A program made the translations under genes and the position numbers. From NCBI GenBank assembly GCA_038065435.1, contig JBBTQZ010000049.1, forward strand, positions 1-21,969: a stretch of DNA of 21,969 bases. The letters are read 5' to 3'. The first letter of the stretch is position 1; each line of letters opens with the position of its first letter. The notes beneath the pieces were generated by a model, which worked only from the letters and a program-made list of their open reading frames with translations, made no database searches and had not been told where the DNA came from. This DNA comes from JBBTQZ01 sp038065435. Lineage in GTDB: Bacteria > Patescibacteriota > Minisyncoccia > Phycocordibacterales > WO2-35-19. Of the stretch, positions 7,453 to 15,143 are shown piece by piece.

Positions 7453-7461
7453 TGTTATAAT
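7453..7461 (+). promoter_or_regulatory. Extended -10 promoter of the Ig-domain membrane protein gene
   Basis: TGTTATAAT is a perfect extended -10. The predicted start is about 7468, 3 nt before the ATG at 7471. It begins right after the recO stop codon. Confidence 0.65.
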
Positions 7462-7470
7462 ATAAAATAT

Positions 7471-9420
7471 ATGGAAGAGATAGATAAAAATAAGTTGGAT
7501 AGGCTGGAACATAAACTTTATGCAAGAAAATCTCCACAAAATTCTTTTGATAAAAGGGGCGAGTTTGACGAAGAGGTTTTTGATAACAACACATCTAGTG
7601 TAGGCCTAGAGTGGAAAGATGAGAAGGAAGGGGGGTTTGATAATTTGGCTTCTAGAATGGCAAAAATAACTCAAAGCAAGAGTAATTTTATAAAAAAGTT
7701 TTTTTGGGTAGCGGCATCTTTATTCGTAGTATCTCTTGTGGTGGCAGGCTTAGTGTTTTTTGGTGGAATGAATTTTATATCTTCGGAAAATGTGGATATA
7801 AAAATAGTCGGTCAATCCAGTATCGGTGGTGGACAAGAAGCCTCTTTTGATATTGTGATAATGAATCAGAACACGACTTCTCTTGAATCAGTCTCGCTTC
7901 TTGTAGAATACCCACTTGGTACAAAAGTGCCCAACAACTTGTCGGAAGATCTGGCTCGTGAGAGGTTTAATATTGAAAGTATCAAATCTGGAGAAAGCTA
8001 TACCAAGACTATTTCCGGAGTCTTTTTTGGAGAAAAGGAGTCAATAAAGAAAATAAAACTTTCTTTAGAATACAGGGTGGAAAATTCTAGTGCCACTTTT
8101 TTTAAAGAAAAAGATTACGAATTTTCTATAAGTTCGGCACCTATAATAATATCCGCGACTTATTCTAAAGAAATAAACTCAAGTCAAGATTTTTCTTTTG
8201 ATATTGAGATCGCATCTAATTCGAGTGACAATATTGAAAACCTTCTTCTCAAAGTAGAATATCCTTTTGGATTCATACTCAATTCTAGTTCGCCAAAACC
8301 TTTTGCTGGGGACAACATTTGGAGATTTGATTCTCTGTCTTCTGGTGATAAACGCAAAATATCAGTAAACGGCAGTATCATAGGTCAAGACAATGAAGAA
8401 AAAGTTTTTAGGATCTCTAGTGGCACAGCCAGTGAAGAAGATGACAGGTCTATCGCAGTTCTTCTCTCGGAGATTGTTGAGTCGGTACTCATAAAAAAGC
8501 CTTTTATAGGTATCAATACATCTATAGCGGGTAGCAATGGCGATTATGTCGGCAGAGGGGGATCGCAAATAGAAGGATTGATTTATCTTCAAAATAATTT
8601 GCCCGACCGACTTTTCAATACTCAAATAGAGGTGTCGTTTTCTGGGGGCGCTTTTGATGAGCTTAGTGTTTCGCCAAGGCAGGGAGGATTCTTTAGATCA
8701 ATAGATGATACGATTATTTGGGAAAGTCGTTCTACCCCGGACCTTTCTGAAATAGAACCGGGAGATACTAGAGACTTCTCTTTTGCTCTAACTCCGCTCA
8801 CTTACAATTCATTGCCAAAAAGCGGTAGGCCGGAAATTATAATGACTATAAAAGCTAAAGGGGAAAGAGTGCTTGAATCTGGTTCTGTGGACACAGTATC
8901 CTCTGTAGAAAGTCGCAAAATATCGCTTGTTTCTGATGTCGGTTTGTCCGCAAAAACTCTCCGCTCCCTAGGTTCCTTTGAAAATTCAGGCCCCATACCG
9001 CCACGAGCCAATAGCAAAACTACTTATACAGTTGTATGGAGCATAACCAATTCTTTCAACCAAATAGGTGGTGTAGAGGTGAGAGCTTCTCTGCCTTCTT
9101 ATGTGCGCTGGACCGATCTTGCAGAGGTGGATGGTGGTGAATTTGGGTTCAATCCGACTACCGGTGAAGTGGTTTGGAGTGTCGGGTCTGTTCTGCCAAA
9201 TACGGGGATCTCGTCTTCTCCGAAAGAAGCTCGATTCCAAGTAGAAATTGTGCCAAGCACTAGCCAGACCAACACCGCCCCCATAATAGTAGGCGAAGCC
9301 ACTCTCATAGGTCTGGATAAATCGACGGGATCTAAAGTAAGAGCTGTGGCTCCTCCTGCCACTACCAACTTTTCTTTGGATCCAATTTATAAATCAGGAG
9401 ACGATAAGGTGGTGCCGTAG
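7471..9420 (+). CDS. Membrane-anchored protein with Ig-like/DUF11-like repeats
   Basis: The function is not known. The 649-residue protein has a charged, low-complexity cytoplasmic N-terminus (about 1-76), one membrane helix (about 77-99), and about 550 residues of predicted outer-surface beta-sandwich domains. Two of these are visibly related: ASFDIVIMNQNTTSLESVSL around 124-143 and FSFDIEIASNSSDNIENLLL around 240-260, each followed by a VEYP motif. Later modules contain the NLPDRLFNTQIEVSFSG and VVWSITN...VRWTDL patterns of DUF11-like domains. There is no sorting signal or lipobox, so it is anchored by its N-terminal helix. A role in envelope structure or adhesion is inferred from this layout. 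It stands alone between recO and glyS with its own promoter. Confidence 0.8.
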   Translation: MEEIDKNKLDRLEHKLYARKSPQNSFDKRGEFDEEVFDNNTSSVGLEWKDEKEGGFDNLASRMAKITQSKSNFIKKFFWVAASLFVVSLVVAGLVFFGGMNFISSENVDIKIVGQSSIGGGQEASFDIVIMNQNTTSLESVSLLVEYPLGTKVPNNLSEDLARERFNIESIKSGESYTKTISGVFFGEKESIKKIKLSLEYRVENSSATFFKEKDYEFSISSAPIIISATYSKEINSSQDFSFDIEIASNSSDNIENLLLKVEYPFGFILNSSSPKPFAGDNIWRFDSLSSGDKRKISVNGSIIGQDNEEKVFRISSGTASEEDDRSIAVLLSEIVESVLIKKPFIGINTSIAGSNGDYVGRGGSQIEGLIYLQNNLPDRLFNTQIEVSFSGGAFDELSVSPRQGGFFRSIDDTIIWESRSTPDLSEIEPGDTRDFSFALTPLTYNSLPKSGRPEIIMTIKAKGERVLESGSVDTVSSVESRKISLVSDVGLSAKTLRSLGSFENSGPIPPRANSKTTYTVVWSITNSFNQIGGVEVRASLPSYVRWTDLAEVDGGEFGFNPTTGEVVWSVGSVLPNTGISSSPKEARFQVEIVPSTSQTNTAPIIVGEATLIGLDKSTGSKVRAVAPPATTNFSLDPIYKSGDDKVVP

Positions 9421-9431
9421 AAAGTGGGTTA

Positions 9432-9440
9432 TGGTATAAG
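9432..9440 (+). promoter_or_regulatory. Extended -10 promoter of glyS
   Basis: TGGTATAAG (one base off consensus) gives a predicted start near 9447, 5 nt before the ATG at 9452. No Shine-Dalgarno sequence is present. Confidence 0.5.
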
Positions 9441-9451
9441 TATTAAGTATT

Positions 9452-10636
9452 ATGGAAAAGGACAATAATAAATTAGAAAAGATAGTTTCGCTTTGCAAGA
9501 GAAGGGGATTTGTATACCCCAGTTCCGAAATATACGGAGGCTTCTCTGGTTTCTGGCATTATGGGCATTACGGTGCGATTTTGAAAGAAAATATAAAATT
9601 TGTCTGGAAGCAGAAGTTTATATTTGAACGCTCTGATGTGTTTATGACAGACACTTCTATAATATCGAATCCGAAGGTTTTAGAATCTTCCGGGCATGTT
9701 GAAAATTTTGGTAACGAAATTTTTAAAACTATGATCGGTACTGGAGAAGAGGCGATAACTTCTTATTTGCGTCCGGAGACTGCACAAAGCATTTTTATCG
9801 ATTTTAAAAACACAATAGACACGCATCACCCAACCCTACCTTTCGGTATAGCTCAAATAGGTAAAGCATTTAGAAATGAAATTTCTCCACGGGATTTCAT
9901 TTTCCGTGATCGAGAGCTCGAGCAGATGGAAGTGGAATATTTCATCAGAGAGAATGATTGGGAGAAATATTTTGAGGAATGGAGGGAAAATATGAAAAAT
10001 TTTGCTAAGGAAGTTGGTATTAATGATATTTTTGAACTAGAAGTTCCGACTGACGATAGAGCTCATTATTCTAAACGAACGATCGATTTCTTGTTTGACT
10101 GGCCATTTGGTAGAGGGGAATTATGGGGGCTCGCATATCGTACAGATTTTGATCTTAAAAATCACGGCCTCGATTATTTTGATGAAGAAAGTGGGACAAG
10201 ATTTATTCCTCATGTCATAGAACCCTCTCTTGGGGTAGAAAGAACAATGCTAGCGGTGCTATTATCGGCTTATACCGAGGATGAAATGGATGGAGAAAAA
10301 AGAGTATTTTTAAAATTATCTCCTAACATTGCTCCGATCAAAATTGCTGTTTTTCCTCTTTTAAAAAATAAACCAGAATTGGTGAAGAAGGCTCGCGAAA
10401 TTTTTAGCTTGTTGAAAAAAGAATTTAAATCAGTGGAGTTTGACGACAATGGCAATATAGGTAAGAGGTATAGGAGACAAGATGAAATAGGTACGCCGTT
10501 TTGTGTGACGGTGGATTTTGACACGATAGAGAAAGGTGAAGGAGTGACGGTAAGAGACAGAGATACAGGCGAGCAGGAGAGAGTTTTGGAAAGTGGGTTA
10601 GTAGCGTATCTACAAAATAAAATATTTGGTATATAA
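9452..10636 (+). CDS. glyS: Glycyl-tRNA synthetase, alpha2 type, lacking the usual insertion
   Basis: This class II synthetase charges tRNA-Gly. Motif 2 is clear (FRNEISPRDFIFRDREL, about 140-156), as are YLRPETAQ (105-112), YRTDFDL, and FIPHVIEPSLGVERTM (motif 3). The C-terminal anticodon-binding domain has DNGNIGKRYRRQDEIGTPF. The protein has 394 residues, whereas bacterial alpha2 GlyRS usually has about 450-500. The missing part is placed precisely: SSGHVENF (79-86) goes straight to NEIFKTMIGTGEEA. Here the Bacillus and Thermus enzymes carry about 70 or more extra residues with CxxC-type motifs. Frame and flanks are clean, so this looks like a natural compact form and not a broken gene. 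Confidence 0.93.
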   Translation: MEKDNNKLEKIVSLCKRRGFVYPSSEIYGGFSGFWHYGHYGAILKENIKFVWKQKFIFERSDVFMTDTSIISNPKVLESSGHVENFGNEIFKTMIGTGEEAITSYLRPETAQSIFIDFKNTIDTHHPTLPFGIAQIGKAFRNEISPRDFIFRDRELEQMEVEYFIRENDWEKYFEEWRENMKNFAKEVGINDIFELEVPTDDRAHYSKRTIDFLFDWPFGRGELWGLAYRTDFDLKNHGLDYFDEESGTRFIPHVIEPSLGVERTMLAVLLSAYTEDEMDGEKRVFLKLSPNIAPIKIAVFPLLKNKPELVKKAREIFSLLKKEFKSVEFDDNGNIGKRYRRQDEIGTPFCVTVDFDTIEKGEGVTVRDRDTGEQERVLESGLVAYLQNKIFGI

Positions 10637-10637
10637 T
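10627..10637 (+). promoter_or_regulatory. -10 region of the AI-2E family permease gene
   Basis: TGGTATATAAT overlaps the glyS stop codon and can be read as extended -10 TGGTATATA or as a plain TATAAT (10632-10637). The start would be about 10642-10644, 2-4 nt before the ATG at 10646. Confidence 0.5.
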
Positions 10638-10645
10638 TATAGGCA

Positions 10646-11752
10646 ATGGCTACCCGACTCTCTAGTGAAAAAATAATCCAGATAAGCACGGGAACTATTT
10701 TTAGGGTAGTTCTCATAATTTTGGCATTCATTGCGGTCTATATACTAAGAGATATCCTCTTGGTTGTACTTCTTGCTATTATTATCGCGTCAGCAGTAGA
10801 GCCGGGTACCAAATGGTTTCTACGTAGAAACATACCTCGTATCATTGCCGTCCTTCTCATATATTCTTTGATAGTGATAATGCTTGTCGGCACATTCTAT
10901 TTTCTATTTCTACCACTTCTCAATCAATCTGCTACCTTTCTCTCTAGTTTGCCTGGGTATCTGGGAGAATTGCAGGTGTGGAACCCGCTCCAGAGCAGCG
11001 CTTGGCTGTCTGAAAACTCTACGCTAGGAGGTATATCAGCCAGCTTCTCACTCTCAGAAATAGTGGAGCAGATAGATACCACTATATCCAATATTTCCAA
11101 CGGATTTTTGTCTACAGTAAGTACGATATTTGGCGGTGTCTTAAGCTTTGTATTAGTTATAGTGTTGTCTTTCTATCTCGCCACAGAATCTGATGGAGTT
11201 ACCAATTTTTTGCGTACCGTTACTCCTCAAAAACATGAAGTTTATATAATAGATTTGTGGAAAAGATCTCAGAACAAAATTGGTCTTTGGATGCAGGGGC
11301 AAGTGGTCTTGGCGATCATTGTTGCTATGCTGGTTTTTCTGGGGCTCACCCTACTTCAAGTGGAGAATGCTTTGCTTCTTGCCGTGCTCGCTGGTCTTTT
11401 TGAGATCATTCCACTCTTTGGTCCGATCCTTGCTGCCATACCAGCTGTTTCTATAACCTTGATTAATGGTGGGATGACCGAAGCTTTATTGGTAGTTGGT
11501 TTGTACATAATAATTCAACAATTTGAAAATCAACTCATATACCCACTCGTAGTGCGCAAAATCGTTGGAGTGCCACCGATCATTTCTATACTAGCTCTTA
11601 TTATTGGTGGTAAATTGGCTGGTTTTGTTGGGCTTCTTATATCTGTGCCGGTAGCCAGCATGATTATGGAATATCTTTCTGATTTGGAAAAAGATAAGAT
11701 GGCCAGTCGGCTCCTCAATAAAAATATTGCAGCCAAAGCTTCTCTAGAGTAG
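10646..11752 (+). CDS. AI-2E family transporter (PerM/YdiK-like permease)
   Basis: The 368-residue polytopic membrane protein has the family layout. A pair of N-terminal helices (about 15-50, 60-90) is followed by a less hydrophobic segment with amphipathic helices (about 95-150). After this come a helix at about 155-178 and a C-terminal block of four to five helices (about 215-345). Family motifs are visible: FEIIPLFGPILAAIPA and the QQFENQLIYPLVVRKIVGVPP stretch. Members have been linked to autoinducer-2 export or Na+/H+ exchange, but most are uncharacterised and the substrate cannot be read here. The gene begins 9 nt after glyS and ends 9 nt before metG. Confidence 0.88.
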   Translation: MATRLSSEKIIQISTGTIFRVVLIILAFIAVYILRDILLVVLLAIIIASAVEPGTKWFLRRNIPRIIAVLLIYSLIVIMLVGTFYFLFLPLLNQSATFLSSLPGYLGELQVWNPLQSSAWLSENSTLGGISASFSLSEIVEQIDTTISNISNGFLSTVSTIFGGVLSFVLVIVLSFYLATESDGVTNFLRTVTPQKHEVYIIDLWKRSQNKIGLWMQGQVVLAIIVAMLVFLGLTLLQVENALLLAVLAGLFEIIPLFGPILAAIPAVSITLINGGMTEALLVVGLYIIIQQFENQLIYPLVVRKIVGVPPIISILALIIGGKLAGFVGLLISVPVASMIMEYLSDLEKDKMASRLLNKNIAAKASLE

Positions 11753-11761
11753 GCTATAACA

Positions 11762-13267
11762 ATGGCAAAGACTTTTTATATAACTACTCCTATATTTTAC
11801 CCCAATGCAAAGCTCCATATGGGTCATGCTTATGCAGTAACTCTCACTGATATTTTGGCCCGTTATCATCGGCTAAATGGAGAAGAAACATATTTTCTCA
11901 CTGGTTCTGATGAAAATACAGCTAAAATATTGAAAAACCTCGATGGGAAAAGTACCGAAACCTATCTTGAAGATTTGTCTTTAAATTTTAAAGATCTTTA
12001 TAAAAAACTCAGTATTTCTTATGACCAGTTTATTCGAACAACAGACAAAGAAAAACATTGGCCTGGGGCTATAGAAATGTGGAAAAGATTGGTTGAAGCA
12101 GGGGACATAGAGAAAAAGAAATACACCGGTCTTTATTGTATTGGTTGCGAGACTTTCTATATGGAAAAGGATTTAATAGATAATAATTGTCCAATACACA
12201 AAACTGTTCCAGAAAAAGTAGAAGAAGAAAATTATTTTTTTAAACTATCAAAATACACCGCCGATATAAAACAAAAAATAAAGAACGGTGAGCTTTCAAT
12301 TATTCCAGAAGGGCGTAAAAATGAGATTTTGGCTCTTTTGGGCAGAGGTCTAGAAGACGTTAGCTTCAGTAGGCCAAAAGAAAAGGTGCCACATGGTATA
12401 CCGGTACCCGGTGATCCAGAACAAGTGATATACGTTTGGTGCGATGCTTTGGTAAATTATATTTCAGCCTTGGGGTATGGGAGAAATAACTCACCCCAAA
12501 CCCCTCTCTTACAATCAAGAGAGGGGCTTCCGGAAACCTCTCTTGTTGTAAGAGAGGTCGAGACGAATAGTCCGAGTGAGTTATTTGATAAATTTTGGCC
12601 AGCAGATGTCCACGTAATAGGTAAAGATATTTTACGTTTTCATGCTGCCATTTGGCCGGCCATGCTTTTATCTGCCGGACTACCATTACCTAAAAATATT
12701 TTGGTTCATGGCATGATAACCTCTGGCGGGGTGAAGATGTCCAAATCTTTGGGCAATGTCATAGACCCAGACGAATTAATAAAAGAATATGGTTCTGAGG
12801 CTGTCCGCTACTATCTTGCTCGCCACATTTCTCCCTTTGAAGATGGCGATCTAACTCTGGAGAGTTTTAAAGAAGTTTACAATGCTCACTTAGCGAATGG
12901 GTTGGGTAATTTGGTTTCGCGTATCCTTACTCTTTCGGAAAAATATTTGGAAAAGTGTCCTGACATTCCTGAAAAATCCGATTTTATGGAATATTTTAAA
13001 TATTATGAAAATTTTGAAATAAACAAAGCTGTAGATTATGTTTGGAACGAAATAAGTGAACTGGACAAATATATTCAAGAAACAGAACCGTTTAAGGTTA
13101 TTAAAACTGATGAAGAAAAAGGCAAAAAATTAATTTCTAGTATGGTCTTGCGTTTGTATAGAATAGCGCGGATGCTAAACCCCATTATGCCAGAAACCAA
13201 TGTACTATTAAAAAAGCTGATCAAAGAAAACAAAGCTCCAGAAGCCCCACTTTTTGCAAGAAAATGA
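11762..13267 (+). CDS. metG: Methionyl-tRNA synthetase with an in-frame repeat-encoded insertion
   Basis: This class Ia synthetase charges initiator and elongator tRNA-Met. It has the signature HMGH (residues 19-22), a single zinc knuckle C126-x2-C129...C143-x2-H146, the YVWCDALVNYISALGYG block, KMSKS at 325-329, and an all-helical anticodon-binding domain. At 501 residues it has no C-terminal tRNA-binding (EMAP-like) domain. Residues about 241-274 are extra relative to the family: they separate ALGYG from FDKFWPADVHVIGKDI, which normally lie close together. They are encoded by a 103-bp palindromic element (12484-12586). The TGA stop overlaps the tatD start (ATGA), so the two genes are translationally coupled. 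Confidence 0.95.
   Translation: MAKTFYITTPIFYPNAKLHMGHAYAVTLTDILARYHRLNGEETYFLTGSDENTAKILKNLDGKSTETYLEDLSLNFKDLYKKLSISYDQFIRTTDKEKHWPGAIEMWKRLVEAGDIEKKKYTGLYCIGCETFYMEKDLIDNNCPIHKTVPEKVEEENYFFKLSKYTADIKQKIKNGELSIIPEGRKNEILALLGRGLEDVSFSRPKEKVPHGIPVPGDPEQVIYVWCDALVNYISALGYGRNNSPQTPLLQSREGLPETSLVVREVETNSPSELFDKFWPADVHVIGKDILRFHAAIWPAMLLSAGLPLPKNILVHGMITSGGVKMSKSLGNVIDPDELIKEYGSEAVRYYLARHISPFEDGDLTLESFKEVYNAHLANGLGNLVSRILTLSEKYLEKCPDIPEKSDFMEYFKYYENFEINKAVDYVWNEISELDKYIQETEPFKVIKTDEEKGKKLISSMVLRLYRIARMLNPIMPETNVLLKKLIKENKAPEAPLFARK
12484..12586 (+). repeat. Composite palindromic element inside metG with 11-bp terminal inverted repeats
   Basis: The ends are perfect inverted repeats: AAATAACTCAC (12484-12494) and GTGAGTTATTT (12576-12586). 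Inside are two perfect hairpins. The first is CCCCTCTCTT (12501-12510), loop ACAATC, AAGAGAGGGG (12517-12526). The second is CCTCTCTT (12537-12544), loop GTTGT, AAGAGAGG (12550-12557). It looks like two repeat units joined head to head. The frame stays open and the element is translated as about 34 residues of MetRS. No clear target-site duplication is seen. Confidence 0.85.
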
Positions 13268-14091
13268 AATATATAGACATACATTGCCATCTCGACTTTC
13301 CGGACTATGACAAGGACAGGGACGGCGTATTCGCGCGAATGGTAGACAAGCAGGTGGGGGTGATAACTATCGGGACTGATCTGGAAAGTTCCAAGAGGGC
13401 AGTGGAGATTGCCGAAGAGAATGAGAATGTTTGGGCATGTATTGGTATACACCCGAACGAAGGCGCCCCCTCTCTTGTAATAAGAGAAGGGCTGAGCGAA
13501 GTGAGAGGGGATGAGTTATTTAGCGCAGAAGAATTCCAGACTTTAGTTCAAAATCCAAAAGTAGTGGCCATAGGAGAGTGCGGTCTTGATTATTTTAGAA
13601 TAAAAGATGAATCCGAGAAAGATATTCAAAAGAAATTATTTATTGAACAGATAGAATTTGCTCTAAAGCACAACAAGCCTTTGATGCTTCATTGTAGAAA
13701 CAGCTATGACGATGTTCTAGACATTTTGGAAAGTTATAAAGAGGCCGCAGGCCCTGAAGCTGAAAAGCTTCGTGGTAATGCTCACTTTTTTGCTGGGGAC
13801 ATAGAGCAAGCCAAAAGATTTTTAGATTTGGGATTTAGTATGTCTTTTACAGGAGTTATTACATTCACCCATGATTACGACGAAGTTATAAAATATTTGC
13901 CTATGAACGCTATTATGTCCGAAACCGATGCGCCGTTCGTAGCCCCCGTGCCCTATAGAGGCAAAAGAAACGAGCCGCCTTATGTTATAGAGGTGGTCAA
14001 AAAAATAGCTGAAATAAAAGGTATAGACAAAGCTTTTTGTCGAGAAACCATTCTCCAAAACGCTAAAAATATGTTTGGATTGCTAAAATAG
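13264..14091 (+). CDS. tatD: TatD family metal-dependent hydrolase (DNase)
   Basis: The TIM-barrel hydrolase has the TatD metal ligands: HxH at residues 7-9 (DIHCHLD), the glutamate in GECGLDY (E105), H143 in MLHCRNS, a later His in NAHFFAG, and Asp in SETDAPFV. Family members act as 3'-5' exonucleases in DNA repair or as D-aminoacyl-tRNA deacylases; which applies here cannot be told. At 275 residues it is slightly longer than usual. The extra part is about residues 68-86 (APSLVIREGLSEVRGDELF), between GIHPNE and SAEEF, and is encoded by a palindromic repeat unit. The metG-tatD overlap is a common bacterial arrangement. Confidence 0.93.
   Translation: MKYIDIHCHLDFPDYDKDRDGVFARMVDKQVGVITIGTDLESSKRAVEIAEENENVWACIGIHPNEGAPSLVIREGLSEVRGDELFSAEEFQTLVQNPKVVAIGECGLDYFRIKDESEKDIQKKLFIEQIEFALKHNKPLMLHCRNSYDDVLDILESYKEAAGPEAEKLRGNAHFFAGDIEQAKRFLDLGFSMSFTGVITFTHDYDEVIKYLPMNAIMSETDAPFVAPVPYRGKRNEPPYVIEVVKKIAEIKGIDKAFCRETILQNAKNMFGLLK
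13465..13521 (-). repeat. Palindromic repeat unit inside tatD
   Basis: An imperfect hairpin is followed by a terminus. CCCTCTCTT (13468-13476), loop GTAAT, AAGAGA (13482-13487), one bulged A, then GGG (13489-13491). About 20 nt later comes TGAGTTATTT (13512-13521), identical to the right end of the metG element (12577-12586). Both copies are read in the same frame and give related peptides (SLVIRE...ELF in TatD, SLVVRE...ELF in MetRS). Minus orientation means the AAATAACTCA end is taken as the unit's start. Confidence 0.75.
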
Positions 14092-14099
14092 CAGTAGAG

Positions 14100-14108
14100 T
14101 GATATTAT
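14100..14108 (+). promoter_or_regulatory. Extended -10 promoter of rpsF-ssb-rpsR
   Basis: TGATATTAT fits the extended -10 pattern seen at other genes here. The predicted start is about 14115, which is the base before the first stem of the folded leader (14116). It is the only one of these promoters that leaves a long leader (about 73 nt). Confidence 0.6.
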
Positions 14109-14114
14109 GGTGAA

Positions 14115-14187
14115 CACTCAAATCCGAAGCCACTTTTATAATAACAGGCTTCTACTCCGCTTAGCGGGGCCCATTTGAGTTTATCTT
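14115..14187 (+). promoter_or_regulatory. Structured rpsF leader, probable S6:S18 autoregulatory element
   Basis: A closing stem pairs ACTCAAAT (14116-14123) with ATTTGAGT (14173-14180), 8 perfect pairs. It encloses two hairpins. One is GAAGCC (14126-14131)/GGCTTC (14147-14152) with a 15-nt loop. The other is CTCCGC (14155-14160)/GCGGGG (14164-14169) with loop TTA and one G-U pair. The closing stem ends 7 nt before the rpsF ATG, where it would block ribosomes. CCG at 14124-14126 lies directly after the closing stem. From what is known, rpsF leaders in many bacteria bind the S6:S18 complex through a structure with a conserved CCG that mimics 16S rRNA. The match to that family is inferred and was not tested with a model. 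Confidence 0.65.
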
Positions 14188-14676
14188 ATGCAAGAAAAAG
14201 AAAACGATGATTTGCAAGTTTATGAGCTTGGGTATCATTTATTGGGAAGTATATCTGAAAATGACCTAGGGGGGGAGATGACCAAAATACATGATCTTCT
14301 TGCTCGCCATGGAGGAGAGATTATTTCCGAAGGCGCTCCAGAGATGCGTAATCTAGCTTACGAAATATCTAAAAGAGTTGAAACCAAATACACAACTTTT
14401 AGTAAAGCTTATTTTGGCTGGATAAAATTTGAAATAAACAGACCGACTATAATTTCCTTTGAGAAAGATATAAAAATGAACTCAAATATTTTGAGATATA
14501 TAATAATGAAGACTGTCAAAGAGAATACCATCTATATCCCAAAGATTTCTCAGCCTAGGAGAGAAGTAGATCTAGGTGAACAAAGTTTGGTAAGTGGTAT
14601 GCCAGAGAAGGTGGTGCACGCCCCTGCATCAGAAGAAGAGATAGATAAAAGTATTGATGAGCTAGTTATTAGTTAA
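14188..14676 (+). CDS. rpsF: 30S ribosomal protein S6 with a long acidic C-terminal tail
   Basis: S6 binds the central domain of 16S rRNA together with S18. The S6 fold spans about residues 9-112, with YELGYHLLGSI at the start, HGGEIISEGAPEMRNLAYEISKR in the middle and SNILRYIIMKT at the end. The protein is 162 residues, against about 95-135 in most bacteria; the extra part is an acidic, probably disordered tail (about 113-162, with EEEIDKSIDELV). It is the first gene of the conserved rpsF-ssb-rpsR order, 17 nt before ssb, behind a folded leader. No Shine-Dalgarno sequence is present. Confidence 0.93.
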   Translation: MQEKENDDLQVYELGYHLLGSISENDLGGEMTKIHDLLARHGGEIISEGAPEMRNLAYEISKRVETKYTTFSKAYFGWIKFEINRPTIISFEKDIKMNSNILRYIIMKTVKENTIYIPKISQPRREVDLGEQSLVSGMPEKVVHAPASEEEIDKSIDELVIS

Positions 14677-14693
14677 TTTTAACCTATACTAAT

Positions 14694-15143
14694 ATGTACA
14701 TAAACAAAGCGCTTCTCTATGGCAATCTGACTCGCGATCCAGACCTCAAAAGCTTACCTTCTGGATCTCAAGTTTGCGAGTTTGGTATAGCTACTAACCG
14801 AGTTTGGAAAGATAAAAATGGAGTAAAACAAGAATCTGCCGATTTTCACAACATTGTAGTTTTTGGCAAACAAGCAGAACTTGTAAAACAGTATCTGTCC
14901 AAGGGTAATGCTGTTTTTGTGGAGGGTAGGATCCAAACACGCAGTTGGGATGCTCAAGATGGCACCAAGAGATATAGAACGGAAGTGGTAGCAGATAGGA
15001 TACAGTTTGGGCCAAAAGCAGGAAGCGCCAGCTCTTACAACAAAGAAACCCAATCTTCACCCGATGCTACTGTCAGTAAAGAAAATGCCCCAGCTATAGA
15101 ATATCCAGAAGAAGAGATTAATGCTGATGATATACCTTTTTAA
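14694..15143 (+). CDS. ssb: Single-stranded DNA-binding protein
   Basis: SSB coats single-stranded DNA in replication, repair and recombination. The OB-fold covers about residues 1-105: MYINKALLYGNLTRDPDL, WKDKNGVKQESADFHNIVVFGKQAE and GNAVFVEGRIQTRSWDAQDGTKRY are all standard. A short flexible linker follows, and then the acidic tip NADDIPF, which recruits partners such as RecO. The length (149 residues) is normal. It lies between rpsF and rpsR as in many bacteria. Its stop codon abuts the start of a palindromic repeat unit. Confidence 0.96.
   Translation: MYINKALLYGNLTRDPDLKSLPSGSQVCEFGIATNRVWKDKNGVKQESADFHNIVVFGKQAELVKQYLSKGNAVFVEGRIQTRSWDAQDGTKRYRTEVVADRIQFGPKAGSASSYNKETQSSPDATVSKENAPAIEYPEEEINADDIPF

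Noticed and set aside
11755..11760. TATAAC before metG as a -10 box
   Set aside because: Only one base separates it from the ATG, so the start would fall inside the gene, and there is no TG extension. Co-transcription with the upstream permease gene is simpler.
1529..13267. Alternative genetic code with TGA read as glycine or tryptophan
   Set aside because: TGA ends pilN, ileS and metG at the expected protein ends, so it is a normal stop.
14107..14178. A 23-codon reading frame (MVNTQIRSH...) in the rpsF leader, as a leader peptide
   Set aside because: It begins inside the predicted -10 box, upstream of the expected transcript start, and shows no codon run typical of attenuators. The stem pairing explains the sequence better.
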